Positions 1 to 6,105 of a stretch of 8,534 nt of DNA are shown piece by piece. Under the pieces are notes generated by a model. It ran no database searches and was not told where the DNA came from. It worked only from the letters and a program-made list of their open reading frames with translations. The translations under genes were made by a program, and so were the position numbers. Within the stretch, counting starts at the first letter, position 1. Every line of letters starts with the position of its first letter. Where the stretch lies: assembly GCA_013813905.1 (NCBI GenBank), contig JACCQX010000148.1, positions 1 to 8,534 of the forward strand, in the 5' to 3' direction. The DNA is from Chloroflexota bacterium. Its GTDB lineage: Bacteria; Chloroflexota; Limnocylindria; Limnocylindrales; CSP1-4.

Positions 1-25
1 AGCGCTCGGACGACCTCGTGACGCC

Positions 26-193
26 TCAGTCGCTTGGCGGCGAGGACTCCGACCCACGTCCCATGGCGCGCTTCACGGCGTGCACGCCCCTCGTCAGCTG
101 CGCCCGGAAGAAGATGGGGATGGCGACAAGTCCCGCGATGACCGCCTGGATGATGAGGCTGCCGGATCCGGGATCGATGTAGGCGAAGATCAT
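26..193 (-). CDS. Small membrane protein with DPGSGS motif (55 aa)
   Basis: Short protein of 55 residues. It begins MIFAYIDPGSGS, followed by one hydrophobic segment (about residues 12-29) and a basic, polar tail rich in Arg, Lys and Ser, so it is probably a single-pass membrane peptide. I chose the ATG at 193 because the protein becomes membrane-like there and AGAAGGGGA lies about 10 bases upstream. An in-frame GTG at 283 would add 30 Pro-rich residues that look non-coding. It lies 129 bp downstream of the membrane sulfatase-like gene on the same strand. From memory, similar tiny YxDPGSGS proteins sit near polysaccharide genes and sulfatase-like membrane enzymes, but I know of no proven function. 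It could be an accessory subunit of the neighbouring enzyme. That it is a real gene is fairly likely; its role is unknown. Confidence 0.7.
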   Translation of the reverse strand: MIFAYIDPGSGSLIIQAVIAGLVAIPIFFRAQLTRGVHAVKRAMGRGSESSPPSD

Positions 194-221
194 GAGCGTG
201 TGTCCCCTTCTGGGATCGACC

Positions 222-238
222 GCCGGACTCTCTCCGGC
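222..238 (-). other. Hairpin in the probable 5' leader of the small membrane gene
   Basis: A perfect inverted repeat, GCCGGA / TCCGGC (6-bp stem, 5-base loop), lies between the candidate -10 box (254-259) and the ribosome binding site at about 204-211. No T-run follows in the minus direction, so it is not an obvious intrinsic terminator. It may be a leader structure or chance pairing in GC-rich DNA. Confidence 0.3.
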
Positions 239-253
239 CGGTGGGGTCGGCGG

Positions 254-259
254 AGGATA
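254..259 (-). promoter_or_regulatory. Candidate -10 box TATCCT for the small membrane gene
   Basis: TATCCT on the minus strand lies in the 129-bp gap between the sulfatase-like gene and the small membrane gene. It fits the TANNNT pattern seen at two divergent promoters in this window. Transcription would start near 247 and give a leader of about 54 bases containing a hairpin and the AGAAGGGGA ribosome binding site. No clear -35 TTGACA is visible. Confidence 0.4.
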
Positions 260-322
260 GCAGAGGGAGTGGTTGGCACTCACTTGCCTGGCGAAGGCTT
301 CGTGCGCCGGTCGATGACCCGG

Positions 323-1978
323 TCAAGGGGGCAGCGGGCCTGTAGACGGCCCGGGTTCCAGCGGCGGGACATCCGGAAGCGTCGCGATCACGTCGGTCAC
401 ATCCCGGAAGTCGTAGGTGTGGTCGTTGTCCGGCCACGTGAAGCTGCGGTCAGGCAGCAAGGGAAGATCCGCTCCGAAATAGTGGGATAGAACGAGCCGA
501 AATGTGTTCACCGAGGTGATCGAAGGGTGCACCATGGCCGGATCCGCGCCGGGCAGATACATGGCGTTCAGGATCCCGAACCGCACCTGAAGGTACTCAG
601 CTTCACGACCTGTCCAGTCGATGTCCGTTCGGGCGTGTGGCCCCTCGTCGGCCTGTACGATGATGATCGGCTGATCCCCAGGGGGTCCGGCCAGGAGATG
701 TTCGATCGTCTCCTTGATGCGCCCGTTGAGATAGGCAAGCTGCCCGCCGTACAACTGGCTCTCAGGCTCCGACGCCTCCTCGATCTTCGTGACGGGGCTA
801 CCGTCTGCCCTGAAGACATACGGCGAGTGGGGCAGCAGGACGTGCGCGAAGACGAACTTCGGCCCGGGCTCATCGCGCAGTTCGGCCAGCTCGCGGAACT
901 GGAAGTCCGCGATGGGCCCATGCCGTTCGCGCAAGGTCAATGCCCTTTCCGGACTCCCAAGGAGACGGAGGACGGCCGGGACGATCGTCGTCTCACGCAG
1001 CACGACCGAAAACTCGGACTGGGGATCGTACACACGAGATTCATCCGCCTGCGGGTTCGTGGCGGTCGGGCCGAACCACGAGCCGAGGTGGACATAGCGG
1101 TATCCCTGCGCCTGGAGGAATCCACCGACTGCGTGTTCGCGGATCTTGGCCCGGGCGGGCGTGCGATCAGCCGTATCGCGGCCGTATCGGACCGTCAGAT
1201 CGTCCAGGTAGCTCATGTTGAGCGTGGCTGCCAGGGAGAAGTCCGTGGCTCGATAGTTCGCGTGACTCCCGGTGGCGACTTGGAACCCTCGCGTCCCAAG
1301 CCATTCCGGAAGGTCGCTGTCGATGCCGAAGTGGTACTCGAGGCTCCATTCAGAGCCGTAGCGATCGAAGACGAGGTAGTAGATGTCGCGCTTCGTCGAG
1401 GCAGGGCTGCCGCCCGCCTGAGCGGGGTCCGTCACGCGGTCACCCTGCGACGCAGCCGCGCGGTCGATCTCTCGCGGCACGATCGTCGTCAGCGACAGCA
1501 CGACCAGGACCGACGCCATCACGTTCAGGAAAGTCGTGAGACGAGGCAATAGTCGCCTGGCGTGGATGGCTACGATCGTCGCCAGGACGATGAACGCGCT
1601 CCACGCCACCAACTGGGTACGCAGGCCGAGGCCCAGGGATGTCAGGACGGCTTCGAGGTGGCCCTGACCGAAGAAAGCGATGACCACGGCCGACGTGACG
1701 ATCGCCGCCCGCGTCAAGCTCTTGAAGATGATCGCCAGGAGCAGGAGAACGGTCGAGGCAGTCAGGATCGACATGACCAGCGGTTGGAGAACGTCGCTTG
1801 CGGTCAGTTCGGTGATATTGGAGGCGTATAGGAACAACACGGCATATGCGGCAAGCAGGATCGGATGCAGAGGCAGCGCGCCGAGGGACGAAGGAGACGG
1901 CTCCCGAGCGTCCACCGATCCTCTGTCGGAGACCATGGATCTGCCAGTGTGGCGACGCAGCACTGACCGAGCGTTCAC
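323..1978 (-). CDS. Membrane-anchored sulfatase/alkaline-phosphatase-superfamily protein
   Basis: Protein of 551 residues. The N-terminal third has several hydrophobic segments (about 37-55, 63-85, 91-108, 121-139, 148-167). The C-terminal part, from about residue 198, is a sulfatase-like domain. Visible family signatures are DIYYLVFDRYG (198-208), an NYRATDFSLAATLNMSYL block (241-258) where T245 or S248 could be the nucleophile, FAHVLLPHSPYVF (377-389) with conserved His, and IIIVQADEGPH (438-448), equivalent to the usual DHG metal site. The overall plan recalls LtaS-type phosphoglycerol transferases and membrane sulfatases acting outside the cytoplasmic membrane. Substrate cannot be read from sequence: sulfate ester hydrolysis, or transfer of phosphoglycerol or another phospho group. 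The GTG start overlaps the upstream glycosyltransferase stop (GTGA, 1975-1978), suggesting translational coupling; an in-frame ATG at 1936 is the alternative. The C-terminal end is Pro-rich. Confidence 0.88.
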   Translation of the reverse strand: MNARSVLRRHTGRSMVSDRGSVDAREPSPSSLGALPLHPILLAAYAVLFLYASNITELTASDVLQPLVMSILTASTVLLLLAIIFKSLTRAAIVTSAVVIAFFGQGHLEAVLTSLGLGLRTQLVAWSAFIVLATIVAIHARRLLPRLTTFLNVMASVLVVLSLTTIVPREIDRAAASQGDRVTDPAQAGGSPASTKRDIYYLVFDRYGSEWSLEYHFGIDSDLPEWLGTRGFQVATGSHANYRATDFSLAATLNMSYLDDLTVRYGRDTADRTPARAKIREHAVGGFLQAQGYRYVHLGSWFGPTATNPQADESRVYDPQSEFSVVLRETTIVPAVLRLLGSPERALTLRERHGPIADFQFRELAELRDEPGPKFVFAHVLLPHSPYVFRADGSPVTKIEEASEPESQLYGGQLAYLNGRIKETIEHLLAGPPGDQPIIIVQADEGPHARTDIDWTGREAEYLQVRFGILNAMYLPGADPAMVHPSITSVNTFRLVLSHYFGADLPLLPDRSFTWPDNDHTYDFRDVTDVIATLPDVPPLEPGPSTGPLPP

Positions 1979-3198
1979 GGGCTGCTCGACTCGCCGCGCC
2001 GCGTTCCCGTATCCATCGCCACTCCGTACGCATGGGCGTGGACGTCTGCGCAGCGCTCGACGGAGAAGCGCTCCAGGGCGCGCTGACGTCCAGCCCGACC
2101 CAGGGCGGCGCTTCGGTTCGGATCCCGCAGGATCCTCACGACGCCCGCGGCAAGTGCTTCATGATCCAAGGGCGGTACCACCAGGCCGGTGACGCCGTCC
2201 TGCACGGCCTCAGTCACGCCACCCACGTCCGTGGCGACGACCGGCAACCCACATGACATCGCCTCCAGGAGCACCGTCGGGATGCCCTCCGATCGAGGGA
2301 CCGAGGCGAGGGCGAACAGATCGAATCCCTGGAGTTGACGCTCGATGTCGCGCCGCGCTCCCAGGAAGTGGACCTCACTGCCCTCCTCAAGACCGAGCTC
2401 GTTGAGGCGAAGATGCAGCTTTCCGGAGTAGGCCCGATGGCTGTCGTACTCGGCACCGACGATCACGAGACGCGCGTCGGGGACTTTCCGGCGGACCCGC
2501 CCGAATGCCTCGATGAGCGTCGCGACGCCCTTCTGTGGGTTGATGTTGGCGACCGAGCCCACCACCGGCGCGCCATCGGGGATGCCCCACTCACGGCGCA
2601 CCCCGGCGCGGAGGTCCGGCTGCGGGCGGAACGAGTCCGTGTCCACGGGTGGTACGAAGGGCACGATACGGGATGCCACACGGCGCCATCCCGGGAAGGC
2701 CGACAAGACCTTGCGACCGGTGGGCATGATCACCGTGGCCAGCGCGCGGACCCAGAGCATCGCGGCCCAGGCGACCGGTCCTGGCGCACGCGTGTCCAAG
2801 AGCTGCCAGACGACCGGCACGCCCTCGGCACGGGCGGCCAGCGCGGCATGCGGATTCACCAGCCCACCGACCTGGACGACATCGATGCCCTGATCCCGGA
2901 TGCAGCGGCGGATGGCCAGCACCTCGGGCAGGAAGCTCACGACGAAGCGCGCCTGGAGGAGGGGATCGGGCCGGGCCCGAAGAGTGTGCAGAGGCATACG
3001 CTCGACCGTGATGCCCGCCGCCGTCAGGCGTTCCGGCGCGTCGCCGGGCATGTCCGGCAGCAGAACCACCGTCTCGTAGCCGCGCGCGCGGAGCGGCTCG
3101 GCCAGGCGCAGTGCCTGGTTGTGAGGCCCGCCGAAGACCGCGTGGTGGATGACGAAGAGGATCCTGCGCGAGGGGCTCTCCCTATACTCGCGAACCAT
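1975..3198 (-). CDS. GT4-type (GT-B fold) glycosyltransferase
   Basis: A cytoplasmic or membrane-associated retaining glycosyltransferase of 407 residues, a usual length for the family. The first Rossmann strand RRILFVIHH (11-19) is followed by the acceptor-site loop FGGPHNQ (22-28). The second domain begins near GSVANINPQKG (214-224) and carries the EX7E motif (E304-E312, in EGIPTVLLE) followed by AMSCGLPVVATDVGG, typical of nucleotide-sugar binding in GT4. I start it at ATG 3198, 10 residues before the first strand; AGGGAG lies about 12 bases upstream. ATG 3210 is an alternative, and longer starts would run into the oppositely oriented sulfotransferase P-loop region. No TANNNT box is visible for this gene in the bases just upstream, so its promoter is unclear. 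It is coupled to the sulfatase-like gene, suggesting both act on one glycan. Donor and acceptor sugars are unknown. Confidence 0.9.
   Translation of the reverse strand: MVREYRESPSRRILFVIHHAVFGGPHNQALRLAEPLRARGYETVVLLPDMPGDAPERLTAAGITVERMPLHTLRARPDPLLQARFVVSFLPEVLAIRRCIRDQGIDVVQVGGLVNPHAALAARAEGVPVVWQLLDTRAPGPVAWAAMLWVRALATVIMPTGRKVLSAFPGWRRVASRIVPFVPPVDTDSFRPQPDLRAGVRREWGIPDGAPVVGSVANINPQKGVATLIEAFGRVRRKVPDARLVIVGAEYDSHRAYSGKLHLRLNELGLEEGSEVHFLGARRDIERQLQGFDLFALASVPRSEGIPTVLLEAMSCGLPVVATDVGGVTEAVQDGVTGLVVPPLDHEALAAGVVRILRDPNRSAALGRAGRQRALERFSVERCADVHAHAYGVAMDTGTRRGESSSP
3183..3188 (+). promoter_or_regulatory. -10 box TATACT for a probable leaderless sulfotransferase mRNA
   Basis: TATACT ends 8 bases before ATG 3197. 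A start of transcription 7-9 bases after the box would fall on or within two bases of the ATG, giving a leaderless mRNA. This fits the lack of a properly spaced ribosome binding site. No -35 consensus is seen about 17 bases upstream. The box lies within the first codons of the divergent glycosyltransferase gene, so the two genes probably influence each other. Confidence 0.6.
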
Positions 3199-4219
3199 GG
3201 TCTCAACCATCTCCCTTGGCCGCTCCGCCGCGACGGTCGGGCGTGGCCCGGAGAGGGACGCGAGGTCGCTGGGCGGACCGACCCCCAGCTTCTTCATCGT
3301 CGGTGCCCCCGGCTGTGGCACAACGTTCATGCACGAGCATCTTCGAACGCACCCAGGCATCTTGATGCCGGAGTTCAAGGAGCCGAGCTACTTCTGTACG
3401 GACCTCGACTCCGGCAGCTCCGCGGACGGACGCATCTTCACTCGCGACCTCGATACGTACCTCGCGCTCTTCGAATCTGCCCGGCCCGGACAGATGGCCG
3501 GCGAAGCATCGCCCTTCTATCTCTACTCGACGGCGGCGGCGGGGCGTATCGCGACCTTTCGCCCTGACGCTCGCATCATCATCATGCTGCGCGACCCCGC
3601 GGACATGATCCGCTACCTGCACGCACGGCGGTACTTCGTGGGTAGCGAAGACATCGAGCGCTTCGAGGAAGCGCTCGCGGCGGAAGATGCACGCAAGCGC
3701 GGGGAGCGGCTTCCCGCGGATGTGTGGAACGCGAAGGGGCTTTTCTACCGCGAGGTCGGGCGCTACGCCGACCAGGTCGAGCGCTATCTCGTCGTGTTCC
3801 CGCCCGAACAGATCAAGATCATCATCTTCGAGGAGTTCCGAAGCGATCCCGCCGGCACCTACCGCGAGGTGCTGCGCTTCATCGGCGTCGATCCCGACCA
3901 CGATGTGCAGCTTCGGCCAGTCAATCCCAGCCTCGGCGTGCGCAGCCGTCGACTTCATCGATTCCTCCTCACACCCACCCTTCGCAAGGGCTTCCGCCGC
4001 ATCGCTTCCGTTCGGGTGAGGGAGACGGTGCGGTCTCTGATCACCCGCATCAATTCGGAGCGGCAGCGACCTGACTTCGACCCGGGACTGCGCAAGCATT
4101 TGCAAGCGGAGTTTCGACCGGATGTCGAGCGGCTCAGTGAGCTCATCGGGCGCGATCTGACGCCGATCTGGTACGGGAAAGACGGTCAGACCCAGAGACC
4201 CAGCCCTCCTCGTTCGTAG
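3197..4219 (+). CDS. PAPS-dependent sulfotransferase
   Basis: A 340-residue protein with the bacterial sulfotransferase fold, expected to move sulfate from PAPS to a hydroxyl on a sugar or lipid in the cytoplasm. The 5'-phosphosulfate loop is FFIVGAPGCGTTFMHEHL (32-49). The 3'-phosphate region is IIIMLRDPADMIRYLHARR (127-145), with R132 conserved but Tyr140 where Ser is usual. Later family features are YREVGRYADQVERYLVVFP (184-202), IIFEEFRSDPAGTYREVLRF (209-228) and the C-terminal ERLSELIGRDLTPIW (311-325). ATG 3197 is preferred: it follows a TATACT box at leaderless spacing and is the last in-frame start before the P-loop. ATG 3149 would add 16 residues and a 50-bp overlap with the divergent glycosyltransferase. 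The 3' end overlaps the convergent dehydrogenase gene by 34 bp. The acceptor is probably the glycan made by neighbouring enzymes, by inference. Confidence 0.9.
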   Translation: MVSTISLGRSAATVGRGPERDARSLGGPTPSFFIVGAPGCGTTFMHEHLRTHPGILMPEFKEPSYFCTDLDSGSSADGRIFTRDLDTYLALFESARPGQMAGEASPFYLYSTAAAGRIATFRPDARIIIMLRDPADMIRYLHARRYFVGSEDIERFEEALAAEDARKRGERLPADVWNAKGLFYREVGRYADQVERYLVVFPPEQIKIIIFEEFRSDPAGTYREVLRFIGVDPDHDVQLRPVNPSLGVRSRRLHRFLLTPTLRKGFRRIASVRVRETVRSLITRINSERQRPDFDPGLRKHLQAEFRPDVERLSELIGRDLTPIWYGKDGQTQRPSPPRS

Positions 4220-5256
4220 AGCGATCGCAGTCGCTGGAACTCGGCTTCGCCAACGATGTCCAACACCGTCCACCGGCCGGGTCGCGTACTCCTGCCCTGT
4301 CGAACAGCGGTCATGAACTCGTCGACCGAGATGTCCAGGTCCTCTGGCAAGACGGGAAGCCCCGTGGCCCGGAAGAACCGGACGATGTCGTCGCAAGGCT
4401 CGTCACGCAGCACGTAGGCAGCGATCGTTGCCAAGGCGACCTGAAGCCCGTGGTGCCGAGGCTGATCGAGGATCCGATCGAGCGCATGGCTGATGAGGTG
4501 TTCCGAGCCACTGGCCGGTCGCGACGAACCGGACATCTCCATCGCGATACCGCTGAGGATGAGTCCACGGATGAGCCGCTCCTGGAAGTCACGATCCGTC
4601 ACGTCCGCTTCGGGCTGGATCACGGAGCCGGCGGCAGCCTCCGCCGTGAGGCAGGCGAAGTCGTCGATGGGCTCTCCCTGGGTCTGATGGGCCAGTCTCC
4701 AGTCGCGTACCGCGGAAAGATTGGAGACCAGATCCCCCAGCCCGGAACGCCACGTCTCCACTGGAGCCGAGCGGAGCTCGTCCATGTCCACGATGACGCC
4801 CGCCGGGATGCGCGCACCCAACGATCTCGGACGGCCATCGGCCGAGTAGATCACCGCCACGGGCGAGCAGATGCTGTCGCTGGACGCCTGGGTGGGCACG
4901 CTGAGGAAGTCGACCGCGCTCTCTGCAGCGGCCATCTTGGCCAGGTCCAGGAGACGGCCACCTCCGACACCCACCACGACATCGGGACGGACCGCCGCGA
5001 TCCCCGCCACGACCGCGTGAACCGACTCGTCATTGTTGCCGGCCGCCACCAATTCCTGCATATCCAGCCCGGCTCGATGCGCCTCGCTCACCACGCGGGT
5101 CCCATAGCCCGTGGCCGATGCTGTGCCTGAGTGGATCGCCAGATAGCGCGCCGGGCGCTCCGTCAGCTCGGCGAGGGACGCGACGGTCGCGGGCACGCCC
5201 TGCACTATCCGAAGGAGAAGCGGGATGCGCAGCGATCGGAGCGCCGGACCCCTCAT
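4186..5256 (-). CDS. sn-Glycerol-1-phosphate dehydrogenase-like enzyme (AraM/EgsA family)
   Basis: A 356-residue cytoplasmic enzyme of the iron-containing alcohol dehydrogenase / dehydroquinate synthase fold. The NAD(P) loop is VVGVGGGRLLDLAK (94-107). PTQASSDSICSP (121-132) corresponds to the family's PTxASHDGIxSP block, retaining the Asp (D127) but with Ser in place of His and Gly. Metal-site candidates are D175 in SGLGDLVSN, H253 in GSEHLISHALD, and H269 in HHGLQVALAT. These blocks match glycerol-1-phosphate dehydrogenases (archaeal EgsA, Bacillus AraM) better than generic alcohol dehydrogenases. The expected reaction is reduction of dihydroxyacetone phosphate to sn-glycerol-1-phosphate, though a related phospho-ketone or aldehyde is possible. 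Its ATG overlaps the nucleotidyltransferase stop (ATGA, 5253-5256), so the two are probably translated together and linked in pathway. Phosphonoacetaldehyde-reductase-like enzymes are the main alternative. Confidence 0.82.
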   Translation of the reverse strand: MRGPALRSLRIPLLLRIVQGVPATVASLAELTERPARYLAIHSGTASATGYGTRVVSEAHRAGLDMQELVAAGNNDESVHAVVAGIAAVRPDVVVGVGGGRLLDLAKMAAAESAVDFLSVPTQASSDSICSPVAVIYSADGRPRSLGARIPAGVIVDMDELRSAPVETWRSGLGDLVSNLSAVRDWRLAHQTQGEPIDDFACLTAEAAAGSVIQPEADVTDRDFQERLIRGLILSGIAMEMSGSSRPASGSEHLISHALDRILDQPRHHGLQVALATIAAYVLRDEPCDDIVRFFRATGLPVLPEDLDISVDEFMTAVRQGRSTRPGRWTVLDIVGEAEFQRLRSLYERGGLGLWV

Positions 5257-6008
5257 CGACCGCCACTCGCGTCGAGCGTCCCAGCGACAAGGACCGCTCG
5301 CTCATAGTCCACGAGGTCGTCCACCTCCGTCCACGCTCGCCTCGCCACGGCGACCGTGCCGATGGCCAGCTCGACCGCAGCTCGGTCGAAAGCGTCCTCG
5401 TAGTACAGGTCTGTATGGCCTGCCGTGACGAGCTGGCGGGCTTGGCGCACGATGGTCGCAGCACCCGGCGCGTCGAACCGGGCGATCCCGATGTATTCGC
5501 CCCTCGACGCCTCCGGAATGAGAGCCTTGGTTATCCGACGCACTAGACCGTCACCGTCCAGCTGGACCTTCATCTCCTCGGCGCCCAGCGGTTCGTCGAA
5601 GTCGACGGCGAGCCAGCAGCCCGCACCGGCCGAGGCCACGTCACGCAGGATGGAGGCGTCGAACACGATATCCGAGTTCAGCAGACAGAAACCGTCCCCG
5701 ATCTCCTCCTCTGCGGCCAGGAACGAGACGATGTTGTTGGCCGTCGCGTAGCTCGGGTTCAGCACACAGCGAACCTCGATAGCCCAGTCACCGTCCCGCA
5801 CCGCGACTTCGATCATCTCGGCTCGATGTCCCGTGACGATCACGGCGTGCTGGAACCCGGCCGCCTCTACCGCGCGCATGGCCCGTTCCAGGAACGTCCT
5901 TCCGCCCACCTCCACCAGCGCCTTGGGACGGTCGTCCGTGAGCGGGGCGAGACGGCGACCCACGCCCGCGGCGAGGATGATCGCGACCGGAAGACTGCTC
6001 ACGTCCAT
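5253..6008 (-). CDS. LicC/PntC-like nucleotidyltransferase (probable CTP:alcohol-phosphate cytidylyltransferase)
   Basis: A 251-residue single-domain sugar-nucleotidyltransferase-fold protein. It opens with the nucleotide-binding loop VAIILAAGVGRRLAPLTDDR and continues PKALVEVGG (to residue 36), where K29 is the usual catalytic Lys. NPSYATANNIVSF (84-96) is typical of LicC/PntC phosphocholine or phosphonate cytidylyltransferases. LLNSDIVFD (109-117) holds the metal Asp (D113). EYIGIARF (171-178), YYEDAFDRA (202-210) and WTEVDDLVDYERA (226-238) complete the family pattern. It probably couples CTP with a small alcohol phosphate. With the coupled glycerol-1-phosphate-dehydrogenase-like gene and the divergent CDP-alcohol phosphotransferase, CDP-glycerol is the simplest product guess. 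I start it at ATG 6008, since translation upstream has no family resemblance and a TACCAT box lies just before; TTG 6011 is in frame and directly adjacent. Confidence 0.87.
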   Translation of the reverse strand: MDVSSLPVAIILAAGVGRRLAPLTDDRPKALVEVGGRTFLERAMRAVEAAGFQHAVIVTGHRAEMIEVAVRDGDWAIEVRCVLNPSYATANNIVSFLAAEEEIGDGFCLLNSDIVFDASILRDVASAGAGCWLAVDFDEPLGAEEMKVQLDGDGLVRRITKALIPEASRGEYIGIARFDAPGAATIVRQARQLVTAGHTDLYYEDAFDRAAVELAIGTVAVARRAWTEVDDLVDYERAVLVAGTLDASGGR

Positions 6009-6018
6009 CAACCGAACG

Positions 6019-6024
6019 ATGGTA
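6019..6024 (-). promoter_or_regulatory. Candidate -10 box TACCAT for the nucleotidyltransferase operon
   Basis: TACCAT on the minus strand ends 10 bases before ATG 6008, and 7 bases before an in-frame TTG at 6011. It would give a leaderless or nearly leaderless mRNA. It shares the 97-bp divergent gap with the TAGAGT box of the CDP-alcohol phosphotransferase. No -35 consensus and no ribosome binding site were seen. Confidence 0.4.
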
Positions 6025-6092
6025 GTGGACCAGACCAGCACGATCTCTCCAGGTGGGCGAGTCGCTCGGAGCACGCCGTCGGACGAGCACGC

Positions 6093-6098
6093 TAGAGT
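6093..6098 (+). promoter_or_regulatory. -10 box TAGAGT for a probable leaderless CDP-alcohol phosphotransferase mRNA
   Basis: TAGAGT ends 7 bases before GTG 6106, the spacing expected if transcription begins on the start codon. No ribosome binding site precedes the GTG. Same arrangement as the TATACT box upstream of the sulfotransferase. Confidence 0.55.
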
Positions 6099-6105
6099 CC
6101 GGCCG

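Noticed and set aside
1..25. Start of another minus-strand gene at the left edge
   Set aside because: Only 25 bases follow the small gene's stop; there is an ACGAGG-like stretch but no start codon within the window.
289..310. Imperfect hairpin downstream of the sulfatase-like stop
   Set aside because: GGCG...CGCC pairing with a GAA/TTC core needs a bulge of several bases and has no T-run, so it is not convincing as a terminator.
527..1552. Plus-strand open frame (341 codons) antisense to the sulfatase-like gene
   Set aside because: The opposite strand encodes conserved sulfatase-like blocks through this whole stretch; this frame is Arg/Val/Asp-rich with no motif.
2335..3567. Long plus-strand open frame (410 codons) across the glycosyltransferase gene
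   Set aside because: It is antisense to a gene with clear GT4 motifs, has an Arg/His/Asp-rich composition typical of GC-rich shadow frames, and shows no domain.
3203..4396. Long minus-strand open frame (397 codons) across the sulfotransferase gene
   Set aside because: It is antisense to a gene with P-loop and other sulfotransferase motifs, and its translation has no recognisable family pattern.
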